Origin: Erodium maritimum
Taxonomy: Eukaryota > Streptophyta > Magnoliopsida > Geraniales > Geraniaceae
Direction: 5' to 3'
NCBI GenBank assembly: GCA_963921825.1
Contig: OY997590.1
Location: 55,480,012 to 55,544,011, forward strand
DNA length: 64,000 bases
This document shows, piece by piece, positions 1-11,725 of the stretch (the stretch's first letter is position 1; each line of letters begins with the position of its first letter). Made by a program: the position numbers and the translations under genes. The notes beneath the pieces were generated by a model. That model saw only the letters and a program-made list of their open reading frames with translations. It ran no database searches and was not told the DNA's origin.

Positions 1-281
1 AGGCCGCCCACATCACCTTTAATGAACAAGAGGGTGTCGTCCGCAAACTGCAGGTGAGAGACCACCAACCCTGCCAAACCGACCAGCACACACTGAAAAG
101 CACCTGTTCTCACCCCGTTTTCCAACAATTGATGCAACCCCTCCGCTGCAATTAAAAAAAGGAAAGGTGACAGAGGACATCCTTGTCTGATACCATTAAG
201 AACCTGGAAATCAGCACTCGGAGACCCATTAATCAACACCGACAAGGAGGCTTTGAAACAACCCTGCATCCAAGACCGCCA
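1..281 (-). pseudogene. LINE ORF2, reverse transcriptase distal part
   Basis: Read on the minus strand this is the second half of a LINE reverse transcriptase. It shows NGIRQGCPLSPFLF followed by LQFADDTLLF, the FADD form of the polymerase active-site motif. It is the direct continuation of the reading at 1971-3402; the two were separated by the solo LTR at 282-1970, whose 5-bp duplication cgcca lies at the junction. The rest of ORF2 and the 3' end of the element lie beyond the left edge. The enzyme would copy element RNA at a nicked target site. The upstream half carries an in-frame stop, so the copy is dead. Confidence 0.9.
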
Positions 282-1970
282 TGTTGGGTCTCGAGGTAGG
301 GTTGGAGATGAACCAACTCGCAGCGGAAAATCAATGAAAACCAAGAGACAATTAAAACCATGAAACAACTAACAAAGAATGGATTAACAAGAGAAAAATT
401 CAGCACTAGTTCTTACCAAAACAAGAACACCGGTTAACGAATGATTGGCTTGAGTCTCCAAGACGCCTACGTATCCACATGGGAATCAAAGCCACGTAGT
501 TCTTCTCTTTGAGGACTCAAGAACACAAACATGGAGGTGGAAACTAGCCAAACCCGAAATGGCCATGGAAGAGGGAGAGAAAATGTGTTTCCTATTCTTG
601 TCTTGTGTTTGTTATGTTGAAAAAAGATGACTTAAACATAACAAAACCCATACTTGTCCAACTAAAGGCATGGGACAAGTATGGTGTCAAGTAAGGTGTA
701 AATAGGACAAAGTATGGCAAGACAAGATTGGGTTAGGTGGTGAATCACCAACACCTTAATCCTTGTCTTGCTTACTTAGTACTAATTAATCAAGACTTGA
801 TTAATTAGTTGCATGGGCCTTGGTTGCATGGGCCTTTCATGGGCCTCTTGGAACATGGCCCGTGGCCATTTCCAACGAGGTCCCATGATTCGCTCATCGC
901 CTCCATGCCTTCCATACCGGAAATGTCCAACATTATCCGACGCGATCAATCCCAAGACTCCAAGCCTTGTCTCGATCCGTAAAGTCCTATTCACTTACGG
1001 GCACATGACCCAAAACCCAGTTTTGGTCATGTCCCGAGACAACTCCCTTTTGGCCATTCTCCATGAATGTGTCAATGAGTTTCATCCTCCGGTGTGACCC
1101 TTAGGTTTATGCATGTCAATAGATCAACGTAAAATCCCATTTTACTTGATCCTATTTAAGTGGCAACTAACGAGACTTTAGTATTGCCTGACACTACATA
1201 ACGAATCGACCCTGTCGATTCTAACCTTTCCGTCGTCCCTGTCATTATCCTTTTTATCTCCGATATCCTGATTGAGATAAGGCATAGAGCCGTCATCCTT
1301 ATTATTCTCAATCACCGTTCCTTGATATGTGAGATGACTGAAGATATGATACCCAGTATCATGTGCATGGCCATGCTATTCTTCCAGTCACTCTCGATCA
1401 AGTGGCCGAGAACCGATATCTTTCCCATACCTTAGTATGAGGGATAAATCCCTTAGCCGTCTTTCGTGTCACTCATGTAGCCCGTCCCCAAGCCAATCCT
1501 GGCCGTTATGGAAGCCCTGTTACGGACAACGTTAGGCTCAGGTCAAACTCAGTTGTTGACTACATAGCGATCACAAAGACTCCTTGGTCTAAGGATACAT
1601 GACAAGCTACAACACTGAATATATTCATGACTTAATCTATGGCACATATTCAGGGCGGGTCGTCCAATATCATGTCCCACATGATATCTATGATCAGACT
1701 CCGGAATCCCATTCCAATGACTAACAGAACGTAAGCCATAAAGAGCCATCTTTCATACTAGTCGCTTCTAGTGAAGCTTTGTTGACTAGGGACCCATCGA
1801 GTGTGATCTATCTCGATCTATGGTTCTATTCGCATGGTGGGCATAGATCAGAGCACACATCGATATATTACTCCAACATATAAGTAATATAAAGCCGCTT
1901 TAATTTTATTGCTAACGATGATATATACATTTGGACATTTAGGATTGAACTACGGGCACTAAGACTAACA
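282..1970 (-). mobile_element. Ty1-copia solo LTR inserted in LINE ORF2
   Basis: The segment begins tgttgggtctcg and ends gactaaca, is 1,689 bp long, and is flanked by the exact 5-bp direct repeat cgcca (277-281 and 1971-1975). It matches the LTR of the full copia element at 55877-57563 almost base for base along its length. No internal domain remains, so it is a solo LTR left by recombination between two LTRs. Strand is given by analogy with the complete element, whose genes read on the minus strand. Short reading frames inside it are conserved only because the DNA is conserved and are not genes. Confidence 0.95.
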
Positions 1971-3402
1971 CGCCAACGCCAACCAAAGCCCATCTCCAAC
2001 AAAACCTTGTCAATAAAACCCCAATGGACTTTATCATAGGCTTTTTCAAAGTCAAGTTTCAACATAACCACCTCCTCCTTGGACCGTTTTAGCTCCTTTA
2101 TCAACTTCGAGGCTATCAAAACTCCATCAACCAGTTGCCTCCCTGCCACAAACCCACTTTGGGTATCACTAATCAATCCCGGGAGCACTCTCTTTAACCG
2201 ATTAGCAAGAACTTTTGCCAAGATCTTATACGGACCAGAAATCAGACTAATGGGGCGAAAATCGTCAAACCCGTCAACAACGCTAGACTTAGGGATTAAA
2301 GTCAAGAAAGCCGAGTTAATCCCCTTATCCAGTTTCCCTGAGGCCTAAAAAGAGAGCACAAAATTACAAACATCAACACCAACTATTCTCCAACACACCT
2401 GGAAAAACCTCAGAGAGAAACCATCAGGATCGGGGGCTTTCTCCCCCCCACAATCCTTCACAGCCTGAAAAATCTCCTGCACACCAAACGCAGACTCTAA
2501 CCAATTGGCTTGAACTACAGATAATTGCCGAAAAGGAAGATCAGGTAGCTCAACCTGCACTGACGGATCAACTTCGAACCGTTTAGCAAAATGCTCGACT
2601 GCTGCCCTCTTAATGGCCATGGGAGAATCAAGGGTAACTTGGCCCACATGGATACTAGTGATCCGATTACGAATTGCCCGGTAATTAGCAATCCGATGAA
2701 AAAAACGAGAACATCGATCACCTCCTCTGAACCAGCAGAACCTAGCCTTTTGGCACCAAATCTTTGCCAACCACCGAGTCTTTTGGATTAAAAGAGCTCG
2801 ACATCGGGCCCTACTAGCATGTTTCGACCCATCAAGTCCCCTAACCTCCAAAATACCATCCCAAACCTCCAATTCAGCAGTCAACGTCGCCACCTCCGAA
2901 TCCACTCGGCCGAACACTTCCTTATTCCACACCAGCAGATCCCTTCTCAAACACCTCAACTTCGACCATAAGATGAAACTTGGGTCTCCAGTAAAAGAGT
3001 AGGATTCCCAAAGCATCTTTACGGTAGGAATAAAAGATCTATGCTCAAGCCAAGCATTAATAAAACGAAGAGGCTTCGGACCCCAATTTACCACTTCCAC
3101 ACCCAATACGACCGGCCTATAATCCGACACACCCCTCGGGAGACCCAGTTGGACCAACACCCCCAAAATTGAAAGGGCCTCAGGGGAAACCAAGAACCTG
3201 TCAAGACGAGAGGCCTTCGAACCCGTGTCATACCAAGTGAACTTAGACCCTAATAAATTAAGGTCTAAAAGGCCCAAGTCATCAATAAAGCCAGCGAAAG
3301 CAGCTGCATCAGTTCTCTTAAAAACACTACCTCGCCTTTCCTCAACAGACAACACAGAATTGAAATCCCCACCAACAATCAGGATATCATGAAACCTGTC
3401 AC
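1971..3402 (-). pseudogene. LINE ORF2, endonuclease end and RT proximal part
   Basis: The minus-strand translation starts in the APE-type endonuclease (GGDFNSVL near 3390, SDYRPV near 3130) and runs through the linker (WFRGGDRCSRFFH) into reverse transcriptase (GFDDFRPISLI, KLDFEKAYDKVHW). One frame covers the whole segment except for a TAG at 2345-2347 between NFVLSF and ASGKLDKG, so ORF2 is interrupted. The endonuclease N-terminus and ORF1 are absent: homology stops near 3402, which looks like 5' truncation. The frame continues at 281-1 once the solo LTR is removed. The motifs fit the plant L1 clade. Confidence 0.92.
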
Positions 3403-3842
3403 GTTAAACACACATTAGGTTTAGCGTACACATACAACTGAAAATTACAAAACATACATTGATTTCGTTTATTTTTTTGTTTGTTTGAGTAAATCTTTTT
3501 TTTCTTGCTTCAAAAAATATTCAATATTCTACTTGATAGATAGTTCTTGGAAAAATAAAAAATATTGACGCAAGAAAAAATTAAATCGGAGTTGAAACGA
3601 AGCGGGAAAGATCAAAATAGTAAACTTGGTGAAAAAAAAACGAAAATAGCAGCCAATTTCGATTTCCCACTTGTATTTTACGATTCCCACTATTTTTTCC
3701 CGAAAATACCCACAAACAATGCGCGTGAACATATTTTGGAATCATAATTTATAAAAATCTTAGCCCTTGATTTGCTATATTGAATGGTGTAGATTAGTTC
3801 TATGTTCTGATCTAAGGGAGGGTTTGTACTTGTTTATTCCCC
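3403..3842. repeat. AT-rich debris with a MULE-arm fragment
   Basis: There is no coding frame here. About 3500-3640 (tgcttcaaaaaatattc, gttgaaacgaagcggga) is a diverged copy of the right inner arm of the MULEs at 18618-19979 and 51728-53332. A TIR-like tail near 3785-3820 may be its end. The left limit is not visible. Confidence 0.5.

Positions 3843-3868
<26 letters not shown>
3843..3868. repeat. (TA)13 microsatellite
   Basis: A run of 13 TA units. Flanking sequence is loosely palindromic (tttgtac on the left, gtacaaat on the right), so the run sits at the centre of an imperfect inverted repeat between two elements. Confidence 0.95.
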
Positions 3869-3874
<6 letters not shown>

Positions 3875-3892
3875 CTATCCAGTACAAATCAT

Positions 3893-4215
3893 CCTTATTG
3901 TGCAAACTACAAACCAATCTAAGCCACAGGATGCAGCCAAGATGGCGTCATCAGAGCGCGCGCGATGCTGACACGTGGCCACTTCGCGCGCGCCTTTTCC
4001 CGCACAGTAGCGCGAGTCCTGATAGTTTATATAGCACGATGCTGATAGGTTAGTACAAATGTGCTGATAGTTTACATTTGTACCAACATATCAGCACATT
4101 TGTACTGAACTATCAGCACCGTGCTATGAAAACTATCAGTACTGTGTGTGCGCGCACCAGCAACGCGCGCACCCACGTGTCAGCATCTGGTGAGTTCGTA
4201 GTTTGCACAATAAGG
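3893..4215. mobile_element. Foldback MITE with 18-bp perfect TIR
   Basis: The ends ccttattgtgcaaactac (3893-3910) and its exact reverse complement (4198-4215) enclose 323 bp. Inside, gatgctgacacgtgg pairs with cacgtgtcagcatc, and the middle (about 4018-4143) pairs with itself through repeats of tgatagttt, tagcac, gctgatag and agtacaaatgtgctgata. The whole segment could form one long imperfect hairpin. It has no coding capacity. The superfamily is not clear and I could not identify a target-site duplication. Confidence 0.7.
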
Positions 4216-4420
4216 TGCGGTGTTTTATATATTTAATTGCCCACGCGTCAGCATCTGGTGTACTCTGCTGACATCACTTTGGGGGATCTTATGGTACATG
4301 CCCCCTATCAACTGATCCGGTGTAAAGACATGCCCAGATTCTGGTCTTGCTAACTTTACTCATCCATCTCCTTTCGAGGAGTACAACATCAGGCTCGCTG
4401 ATGGATCTCCCGTCAAATAA
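4216..4420. other. Unassigned spacer with possible copia scrap
   Basis: One plus-strand frame reads NIRLADGSPVK just before 4420, which recalls the stretch after the protease site in copia polyproteins. It is too short and has a stop nearby, so I do not call a gene. The Harbinger-type MITE inserted at its right end. Confidence 0.25.
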
Positions 4421-5263
4421 GAGCATGTACAATATAGGGGGCATGAGGCCGGGACAATGTTTCGAAGTAGAGGGGTCGATGTGGGGGGGGGGGGGGGTCG
4501 GGGTTCGCATGTTGTGTGGAGGGCGAAGCGCGGATTCCGGACCCGCGCCTCGTGAGGCCGGGTACGGCCCTTGAAGACGAAATCAGCTTCGTGCCTCGTG
4601 GGTGCGAGGTTCGCCGTGTGCTGAAACACAGCCAATTTTTTATTTTATTTTCTATATAAATTATTTTTTTCTTTTAATATATGAATTAAATTTAAATTAA
4701 TTTTTAATTTAAAAAAAAAATCATTTTTTAGTTTTAAAATTTTATTTTGTTTCATAAAATTTGTTTTTTATTTAAAAAAATTAGTTTTTAATTTTAAAAA
4801 TAATTTTTTAATTTAAACTAACCCTGTAATAAATATCTCTCATGCCATTCATCAAACCACAACGTTTCTCCCCAAATTCTCTATATTTTTCCTCTCTATT
4901 TTTTCACATTTATTTCGATAAAAACGTCTCACGACGAGACTCAAACGATGACGACGAGTTGTAATGAAATTTCAAGTTTAATTATTCATTTTAGTTATTT
5001 AATTGTATTTATTAATTATTTTTTTTCATTTTAGTAAATTAATTAATTAATTTTATGTATTTTATTTCAAATTTATGTAGTACTTAGTTAATTAAATATG
5101 AATTTAACAAATCCAGCAAAAGCATAATTAATTATTCAGTCAGTACTTCTGCAAACCCTGATCCCCATACCTGCCCCCTGCCCCTTATGGAACAGATCAA
5201 AATTCATCCTAGTCAACATAGGGGTCTTGAACCCTGAACCCTGCCCCCACGATGTACATGCTT
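4421..5263. mobile_element. PIF/Harbinger-type MITE, TAA target duplication
   Basis: The 843-bp element starts gagcatgtacaatatag and ends (reverse complement) aagcatgtacatcgtgg, and is flanked by TAA on both sides (4418-4420, 5264-5266). A 3-bp TAA duplication is typical of PIF/Harbinger. Its interior near 4845-4900 (attcatcaaaccac, ctctat, cctc) resembles the leader in front of the Harbinger transposase at 54900-54980, so it is probably a deletion derivative of that family. It contains a run of 15 G at 4483-4497 and a very AT-rich middle. No transposase remains. Confidence 0.8.
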
Positions 5264-5763
5264 TAAGACGCTGAGAGACAACGAGTGATGTAATGTCTCG
5301 AGGCAGTTAGTTTCTTTAAAAGGAAAGTATTATTGATATAGCTTCCCCTCTATAGGTTGTAGAAGGCAGCAAGAGCCAAGCTCTCCGAAGTTTTAAAAAT
5401 ACAGAGAAAATCCCAAAATATAGAATAAACAACTCAAATGCCAAGCACAAAACCAAGAAAACCTATAAGAAAGCACAATGATAAGAAGATACCCACTCAA
5501 TCCCAGGTACAAACGGTACCTATGTGAAGAAAAGACCCAAAAACAACAAAACCGACCACCCCTTCAAGGTACTAACGGTACCTTGCAACCCAAGAAAAGC
5601 AACCAAGTGAAGGACCCAAGAACCAACCGCAAACCTAGTGCAGCCCAGAGAAAAATAAACAACCCCTTCTTCTCCCTATTGAGAGACGAGCATCTCAGGT
5701 GTGAAATGTACACAGTCATAAAACTGGTTCCTAGACTGATTTCATATTCTTTTTTCTTACAAG
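5264..5763 (+). other. Non-coding flank and intron upstream of ACR exon
   Basis: The last bases, ttcttttttcttacaag before gattgagg, form a good polypyrimidine tract and 3' splice site, so at least the right part is intron of the decayed ACR gene. Further left I see only A-rich sequence with a short repeated theme (acggtacct) and no upstream ACR exon. The 286-nt open frame here is chance. Confidence 0.45.
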
Positions 5764-6098
5764 GATTGAGGCTGGTGTTGTGCACTACCAACAAAGTTGG
5801 GTTGTTTTCTGATGTCACTAGGATCTTTCGGGAGAATAGCCTTAATGTGAGCAGAGCGGAGGTGGCCACTAAAGGGGGAAAAGCTATAAATATCTTCTAT
5901 GTTCGAGATGCATCGAGGTACACTGTTGACTCCAAGAACATAGAGTCCATAAGACAAGTCATTGGGCAGACCATACTCAAAGTCAAAGGTTTATTTGAGG
6001 ACCCGAAGCTGGTTTCGTAGGATTCTCCGACTAGTTTCCTCTTCGACGGCCTCTTTAAGTCGAGATCTTTTGTTAATTTTGGCTTGGTTAGGTCCTAG
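5764..6098 (+). pseudogene. ACT-domain repeat (ACR) protein, orphan last exon
   Basis: The translation GLRLVLCTTNKVGLFSDVT through VGLF..VTRIFRENSLNV, AEVATKGGKA, FYVRDAS and SIRQVIGQTILKVKG is the final ACT domain of plant ACR proteins (the ACR3/ACR4/ACR8 type). These carry four ACT domains and are regarded as putative amino-acid sensors. A TAG at 6018-6020 interrupts the frame. Beyond it the same frame continues DSPTSFLFDGLFKSRS to FGLVRS and a second stop at 6096-6098, which is the normal ACR C-terminal tail, so the first stop is a true nonsense change. The exon starts after the splice acceptor at 5762-5763. No other ACR exon is in the window. The downstream 3' region is broken at 6322 by a LINE and resumes at 18398. 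Confidence 0.88.
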
Positions 6099-6322
6099 TT
6101 GTAAGAAGAGCATGTTACAAGCTTTTGCCTTGAACATAGTAATTGCATGCGAAACCAATGCTAAACCGTGTGTACAGTAGAGGAAAAGAAGAAACAATCA
6201 ACTTTAAACTTTGTAAAGTACAGTTCCATTTTCAACTTGTTACCACGTTTGGCTTTTGATTTTGTTCCACAATTTAACATCGTTTTGGACACTGTATTTT
6301 TTCCCAAAGTTGAAACGTTGCA

Positions 6323-8563
6323 CTTTTTTTTTTAACGAAAGGGACATATTTTATTGCTTTAAACAACATACAACATGGAAAAGAATAGGGGGATGGTAGG
6401 TATTCCTAAAATGGACTACGACTAATCCTCTAAAATAACCCATGGCATAGACTGGTTTTTGAAATCTCAACAAAATGAGTAAAACCATAACAAAAAGTAA
6501 AATCGTATCCAACTCAACTTGAGTCCAACCATGATAGCTTGGAAATCTTGTGGATCCTCCAAAGGGGACCTCTACCCTATTGAGTGATGCGCCTGATTCA
6601 GGGAGGGAACACAAGATTTGGTGGAGGGGCCCAATAAAGGGGGTGGGCTACCATTCCTTTAAAACAACCTATGGTCAGGTGTTGTCATGGGTCCTAGCGA
6701 GGCTGTTTTTCAACCTTGCTTGCATAACTTCCAACTGATCCTTCCTAGTCCTCTTACGAGAGGGGGTCTTCTTCATATTCATTCCTCCTAGGACCCCCTT
6801 AGAAACCCCCTAGAGAACTTGTTGTAATTCCTAATCCTGGTCAAGTAGGACAGTGGAAGTCACTAAACCTTTTTCTATCTCTCATGAGGGACGTGTGAAC
6901 CAAGTTGGGTTGGAAGTCTATACTGGTTTTGGTGACTTTGGTAGAATGGTGGACCCCATGTTGGTCCATGGTAACTTAATTAGCACAAAACATGGGGGGC
7001 CTCATGGGACACCTTTGACGACGGGGTGATCCACTCTTTTGGGATGAGTTTCCCGATCAAATGTATGTCAGATTTTGTTAATGATAGATCATACAGAGAA
7101 CTCCTAGAAAGGGTATGTCACAATCATTGGTTTCATGTCCTAGGCGATCATAGTTGATACAGAACATCGGGAGTCCCTCATATTTGATCCAAAATCGGAT
7201 GATTTTGTAGTACTCCGAGAACTCAAGCACCATCGAGCGGTGGAGGGGAGGTGTAGTTCACCCTCCCCTTCCCAGTAGAAGCACCATTTGTTAGCATGCA
7301 CCGTGACACAGCCCCAAGAGAGTCACCTACCTTGGTGCTTATAACATTGTGGAGACTTTCTAGCTAGTCCCCAAACTAAAACCCAAAGTTGGATCCTCTC
7401 TATGGTTCAATAGGGGGAGAGGGGGTAATTCCAAAGCTATATCATATCTATGTAAAAATAAGGGGTTAATTCCAGAAGCACCAGATCTCGGACTGACACA
7501 CTCTATCCATCGCCTCCCTAGATGCAAAATAGATATCGTGTATTTGTGGGGGAAAAGGCCTTCACCACCGACCCGTCAGTTGATGAGCCTCATGACTTGA
7601 TGAAGAAACTGAGCATTAGGTCACCTTTGAATGGCCGGGGAGAGAGGAGTATCCCCGTCATCCCAAACTACATGCAAACCAATGAGGGGACATACAATTG
7701 TGACGTCGGGACCTGAATAATGGCATCCTCATCTGGCACTAAAGAACATGCCATCGTGTAGGCCCAAATATCCTTTAAGGACTGGATGGATGCATCAACC
7801 AACGCTAAAAACCCCTCTAGAACGTCCCGGGGTCCTGTCCCTACTATTCCCTTAAGAATCATAGCATTAGGGCTCACCAACCGTTGATGGATACTCGACA
7901 AAGAGAGAGGAGACGAGGGAAGGAACCATCTCATCTATATTGTAGGAAGTTAAAGGAGTAGCAGCGTTTGAGAAGGGATTTTTCCCTAAGAAACTACTTG
8001 CACAAGAGTAGGCTTTCGTGGGCGACGCCCTCGCACTGTTGGTAGTGTGGCCTTCGAGGAGTCATCTGCTAAAAGGAATCTTGAGAAAACTCTAACAGGG
8101 CCTGATGGGTAGCAGAGTGGAGGGTGGAAATAATGCTGGTAGCCCATCAACTGACTCACAACCAATTGTGATCACCGTTTTCTTCGGCTTGCGAGGGGAT
8201 CACTTATGATGCACGACCACGACATCGTGCGATGGTCGTGATGGGGGAACGATCTCAAAGAGAATTGGCGGGGTGATATTGGATGCCATGGATGGAGGTA
8301 GGATGGATGAGGAAGAGACGATAGTAGAGACCGAGTTTCTAAAAATCGTTAGGCGTTAGTCGGGAAACTAGGGCCTTTTGGGGATTAATCGGAGACTGAA
8401 TGTGGATTAATCGAGGTCGTCCAACAAGAAAATGGTGCTTAGGCGGGCACCTAGATGGGGTTGGTCTGGATTTTTAGAACAATGACAGAGTCCCTCTTTT
8501 TCGGCTTCCTCATCTATGCTGGTTTCACAAACTCTGTGATGGGGAACGTAGCAGGTTGGTGAG
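6323..8563 (-). pseudogene. LINE no. 1 ORF1 (DUF4283/CCHC) body and 3' UTR
   Basis: On the minus strand near 7090-7230 the reading LEFSEYYKIIRFWIKYEGLPMF followed by CINYDRLGHETNDC marks the end of a DUF4283 region and a zf-CCHC_4 knuckle of plant LINE ORF1 proteins. These are RNA-binding, gag-like chaperones of the LINE ribonucleoprotein. The second zinc ligand, normally Cys, is Tyr here. Further left the frame is full of stops and grades into a 3' UTR. The N-terminus lies at 18234-18382, beyond the gypsy insertion. The copy is strongly decayed. Confidence 0.72.
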
Positions 8564-8789
8564 TGTAAAGACCGGCTAAATTAAAAGAAGCAAAGTATTA
8601 AATTTTATCGTCTTGAAACGTCGAGGTTGGAAAATCGAGTTGAAATTGGTGATCGTTTGCAAAAAAAAAAAGGGAAGTCAGACCAGGCCAGGCCCAGCAG
8701 GCCCTAGTCAAGCCCCGGTTTGGGCCGTGCGGCCCACTTCGCCAGGCCCGTGTGCCAGGCCAGAAGCCCAGGCCCGTTTGAGCTTCGGG

Positions 8790-8798
8790 TATAAATAG
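8790..8798 (+). promoter_or_regulatory. TATA box of gypsy 5' LTR
   Basis: The sequence tataaatag follows a GC-rich block and precedes ggtcaattagggtctgaaac, giving a core promoter for genomic RNA. The equivalent site in the 3' LTR (15552-15560) reads tagaaatat and is probably inactive. Solo LTRs of the family keep a TATA box at the same place (31927-31934 and 46066-46073, minus strand). Confidence 0.7.
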
Positions 8799-10525
8799 GT
8801 CAATTAGGGTCTGAAACCCTAATTGCCTTCAACCCCTCTTCTTCTTCGCGCAGCCCTCCCTCGACCCGACCTCACCCTCCACGCCGTCCACTCCTCCACG
8901 CCGCCGTCTTCTTCTCCGACCAACCGCTCCGGCCGCCACCATACCGAGCTCCTCTCCGTCCAACCGGAAACCACCTCCCTTCCTTCCCTTCGCCGCCGTC
9001 TCCTCTCTCCGTTCAGCCCCCACCAGCCACCTCCCTCTCTCGGTCTGTTTCCGACCACCACATCCCCACTCTCCCTCGTCTTCTCCTCCGTCCGATTCAC
9101 GAACCACCGCCTCCGTCCTCACTCAGTCCCGAGCCCGAGCTCGTCCTCCCCGACCACCCTCTCCCTCGTCCCGAGCCGTCGCCGGTACCCCACCACCGAG
9201 CCACTCCTCTCCTCCGTCCAGCACCAGCCTCGCCGTCCAGCTCAAGCCCCGCCGGCTTGGAGTCCGACCACCACCGTCCCTTTGGCCAAGTCCAGCCGTA
9301 CCACTGTGTTTTCCCACGGTGAGAATCTCAAACCCGTAGGGTTTCGGTCGCCGGTTGTGCCTTCGCCGGTGACCGGCCGGGCCAAAGTCCGAACTCTTCC
9401 CGTTCCCTTTTTCCTTGTCTTTCTTGTTTTTCTGGATCTGGCAGTGTGGAAACAACACTTGTTTTTGGATCTGAACGCTCTGTGGAACGAAAATGGTTGA
9501 AACCGAAATCTATTTTTCTTGGATCTGATCATGAGGAGCAATTGTTGAAACAGAAAAGGAAAAGGGAATTTAAAAAGGGAAAATCAGTTTTAATAGAAAA
9601 GGATTTCAGATTTAAAGAAATGAAAACGAAAATCAGTGTTTTAAGGAAAAAGGGATTTGAAATAAAATGGAATTAACATAAATTTGGTTTTAATTAACGG
9701 TTTTGAGTCGAGGAGTTTTGAGAAACAAAGTTGTAGGAAAATGAACTAAAACGACTTGGGTTTTAAAAGGGATTTGAAAAGAACGATCATATTTGATTTA
9801 AAGTGGGCCTTGATTTGTTGAGCGTGGAACGATTAATCGGGCTGTTGAAATGGACTTAGGATGGGTTTAACAACGGAACGCGGAATCGGTGCCTCGGGAG
9901 CCGTGTCTCGAAATCCATGCACCGGGTTTTGTGCTCGGGGCTCGAGTACTCGAACCCGATTCGTCGTAACCCCGCTTTTAGCACGTCCGAGTTTAAAAGA
10001 CAACTATCGGTTTTAATTTGGACAAATCGTAACCACTAAATTAACCTGAGAACTGCCTCTAATTATGGCTTTCGTGTTATCTTTAGCGTCTGGCTTCGAT
10101 CGAAGTGAAGCCCGAAGGTAGCGAGCTAGAACGTCAGCAGCTAGGAAGCGTAGCGGGTGCTCTTCGGTTGAGGTAGGGAAAAGTAGCCGGATCTCGGCCC
10201 TGACTAAGGAAAGTTAACTGTAGAATTGCATGTGACACCGGGGTGTCGTGAGTTATTTAGGTTATCGAATATTAGAAATGCATGATACGGGAACGTAGAG
10301 AATATTGGGAATGCATGTGACACTTAGTAGTGTCGTAGGAGTAGAGAACTTAGCGTTAGTAGATTTACTGGAGGCATATGACCATGCCCGGAGGTTGATT
10401 GTGAAACTGTTGATAGTAGGACTGCTGGAGGCATATGACCATGCCCGGAGGTTGTTTGTGAAACTAGTGATCTTAGGATTGTTGTAGGCATCGATTATGC
10501 CGGAGGTTGTTGTGTGTTATTTTAC

Positions 10526-10900
10526 TGTTGAGTTTGGGTGGCCTTGAGAGCCCGTATTATTTATTGTTGAGTTGGGTGGCCTTGAGAGCCCGTTTTATTT
10601 ATTGTTGAGTTTGGGTGGCCTTGAGAGCCCGTTTTATTTATTGCTGAGTCTTGGGTGGCCTTGAGAGCCCGTGTTATTTATTGCTGAGTCTTGGGTGGCC
10701 TTGAGAGCCCGTGTTATTTATTGCTGAGTCTTGGGTGGCCATGAGAGCCCGTGTTGTCGTTTCGGTGTTTTGGGTGGCCGTGAGTGCCCGTGGGGTTGTG
10801 AACCCGTACTTTACCGTTGGTGTCTTGGGTGGCCATGAGGGCCCGTAGGGTGTTGAACCTGTGTTTGGTTGTTGGTGTCTTGTTGGCCTTGAGTGCCTGT
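10526..10900 (+). repeat. LTR minisatellite, gggtggcc-t/a-tgag units
   Basis: Units of about 38-45 bp are built on gggtggccttgagagcccg with a ttatttattg spacer, tandem about seven times and then more diverged (gggtggccatgagggcccg). The same array, with other copy numbers, is in every gypsy LTR of the window. Confidence 0.9.
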
Positions 10901-11725
10901 GGAGTTGTCACCGGTGTCGTTACTGTCTGTTGAACTTGTTTGTGATTGTGATTGGTTACTTGATACTGGTGGAGGTTGTGTGGTGTAGCTAGCCTCCCGA
11001 TTGGGATCGGGAGAAGCGGAGGGGTTGTGGGCTAGCTCCCCGACTAGGATCGGGGGAAGGACGCGCGGGTGTGGCTAACCACCCGACTGGGATCGGGTGA
11101 AGCGGAGAGGTTGTGGGTTAGCCTCCCGACTGGGATCGAGAGAAGTTGCGCGACAGGTCGACCGCCTGACCACGTCTATGATCGTTAAAGGGCGAGAGAC
11201 AGAGATTGGTTACTGAGCAGCCGGTTTGCGATCCTTTGTGATCTTGTTTGGTATTGTGTGGTCAGTCGTGTCTTGGAGGAGGTCGTCGATCGTAGTGTGG
11301 GGTCTACATAACGTGTCCGAGTGTTGAGTCGGTTGAGGAAAGTACTGGTCGTGTGTGTGTCTTTTGAGTCGTTGTGGTGTTACCGACATTTTCTGCTAAT
11401 TATGCCGTAGTCAGTCTGTTATCCGTGGTGGTGAGCGAACGCTCACCCCTAGCTGCTTTTCCTACAGGTACCGTTCGCAGGCTGGAGTAGGTGAGCTTCT
11501 GAAGCTTGAAGAGCTTGAAGCGGGTTCTGGGAGTCTTGAGTCTAGTGACGTGTACCTACCCTTTTTGTCCAAGTGTGGGACTAATTTTGTTTGAGATGTA
11601 TTTGACTTTATTTGTTGAACTAAACTGGTATTTTAAAGTTATTTAAAGAAAACAGGTTTAAAGAATTGTATCTTTTAAATGTTCGCGTCCCGAGTTCGGT
11701 TCGCTGAAATTGGGGCGTGACAGCT

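Larger units (their letters stand above)
8564..11722 (+). repeat. Gypsy 5' LTR
   Basis: This 3.16-kb LTR runs TG...CA. It contains a TATA box at 8790, a GC-rich leader with a cytosine-rich open frame (8823-9500) that looks like untranslated leader rather than a gene, a minisatellite near 10526-10900, and repeats of ccgactgggatcggg near 11000-11150. Confidence 0.93.

Noticed and set aside
813..1097. Open frame MGLGCMGLSWASW..., repeated at 34394, 56408 and 63181
   Set aside because: It lies inside the copia LTR and is repeated only because the LTR is. It has no domain and is not in a position for element genes.
4262..4420. Possible copia protease-flanking peptide NIRLADGSPVK
   Set aside because: Too short, with a stop in the same frame nearby, and the sequence after the MITE does not continue it.
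8823..9500. 225-codon Pro/Ser-rich frame in the gypsy 5' LTR
   Set aside because: Low-complexity CT-rich leader just after the TATA box. The 3' LTR copy has a 245-bp gap through it, and antisense frames are equally open.
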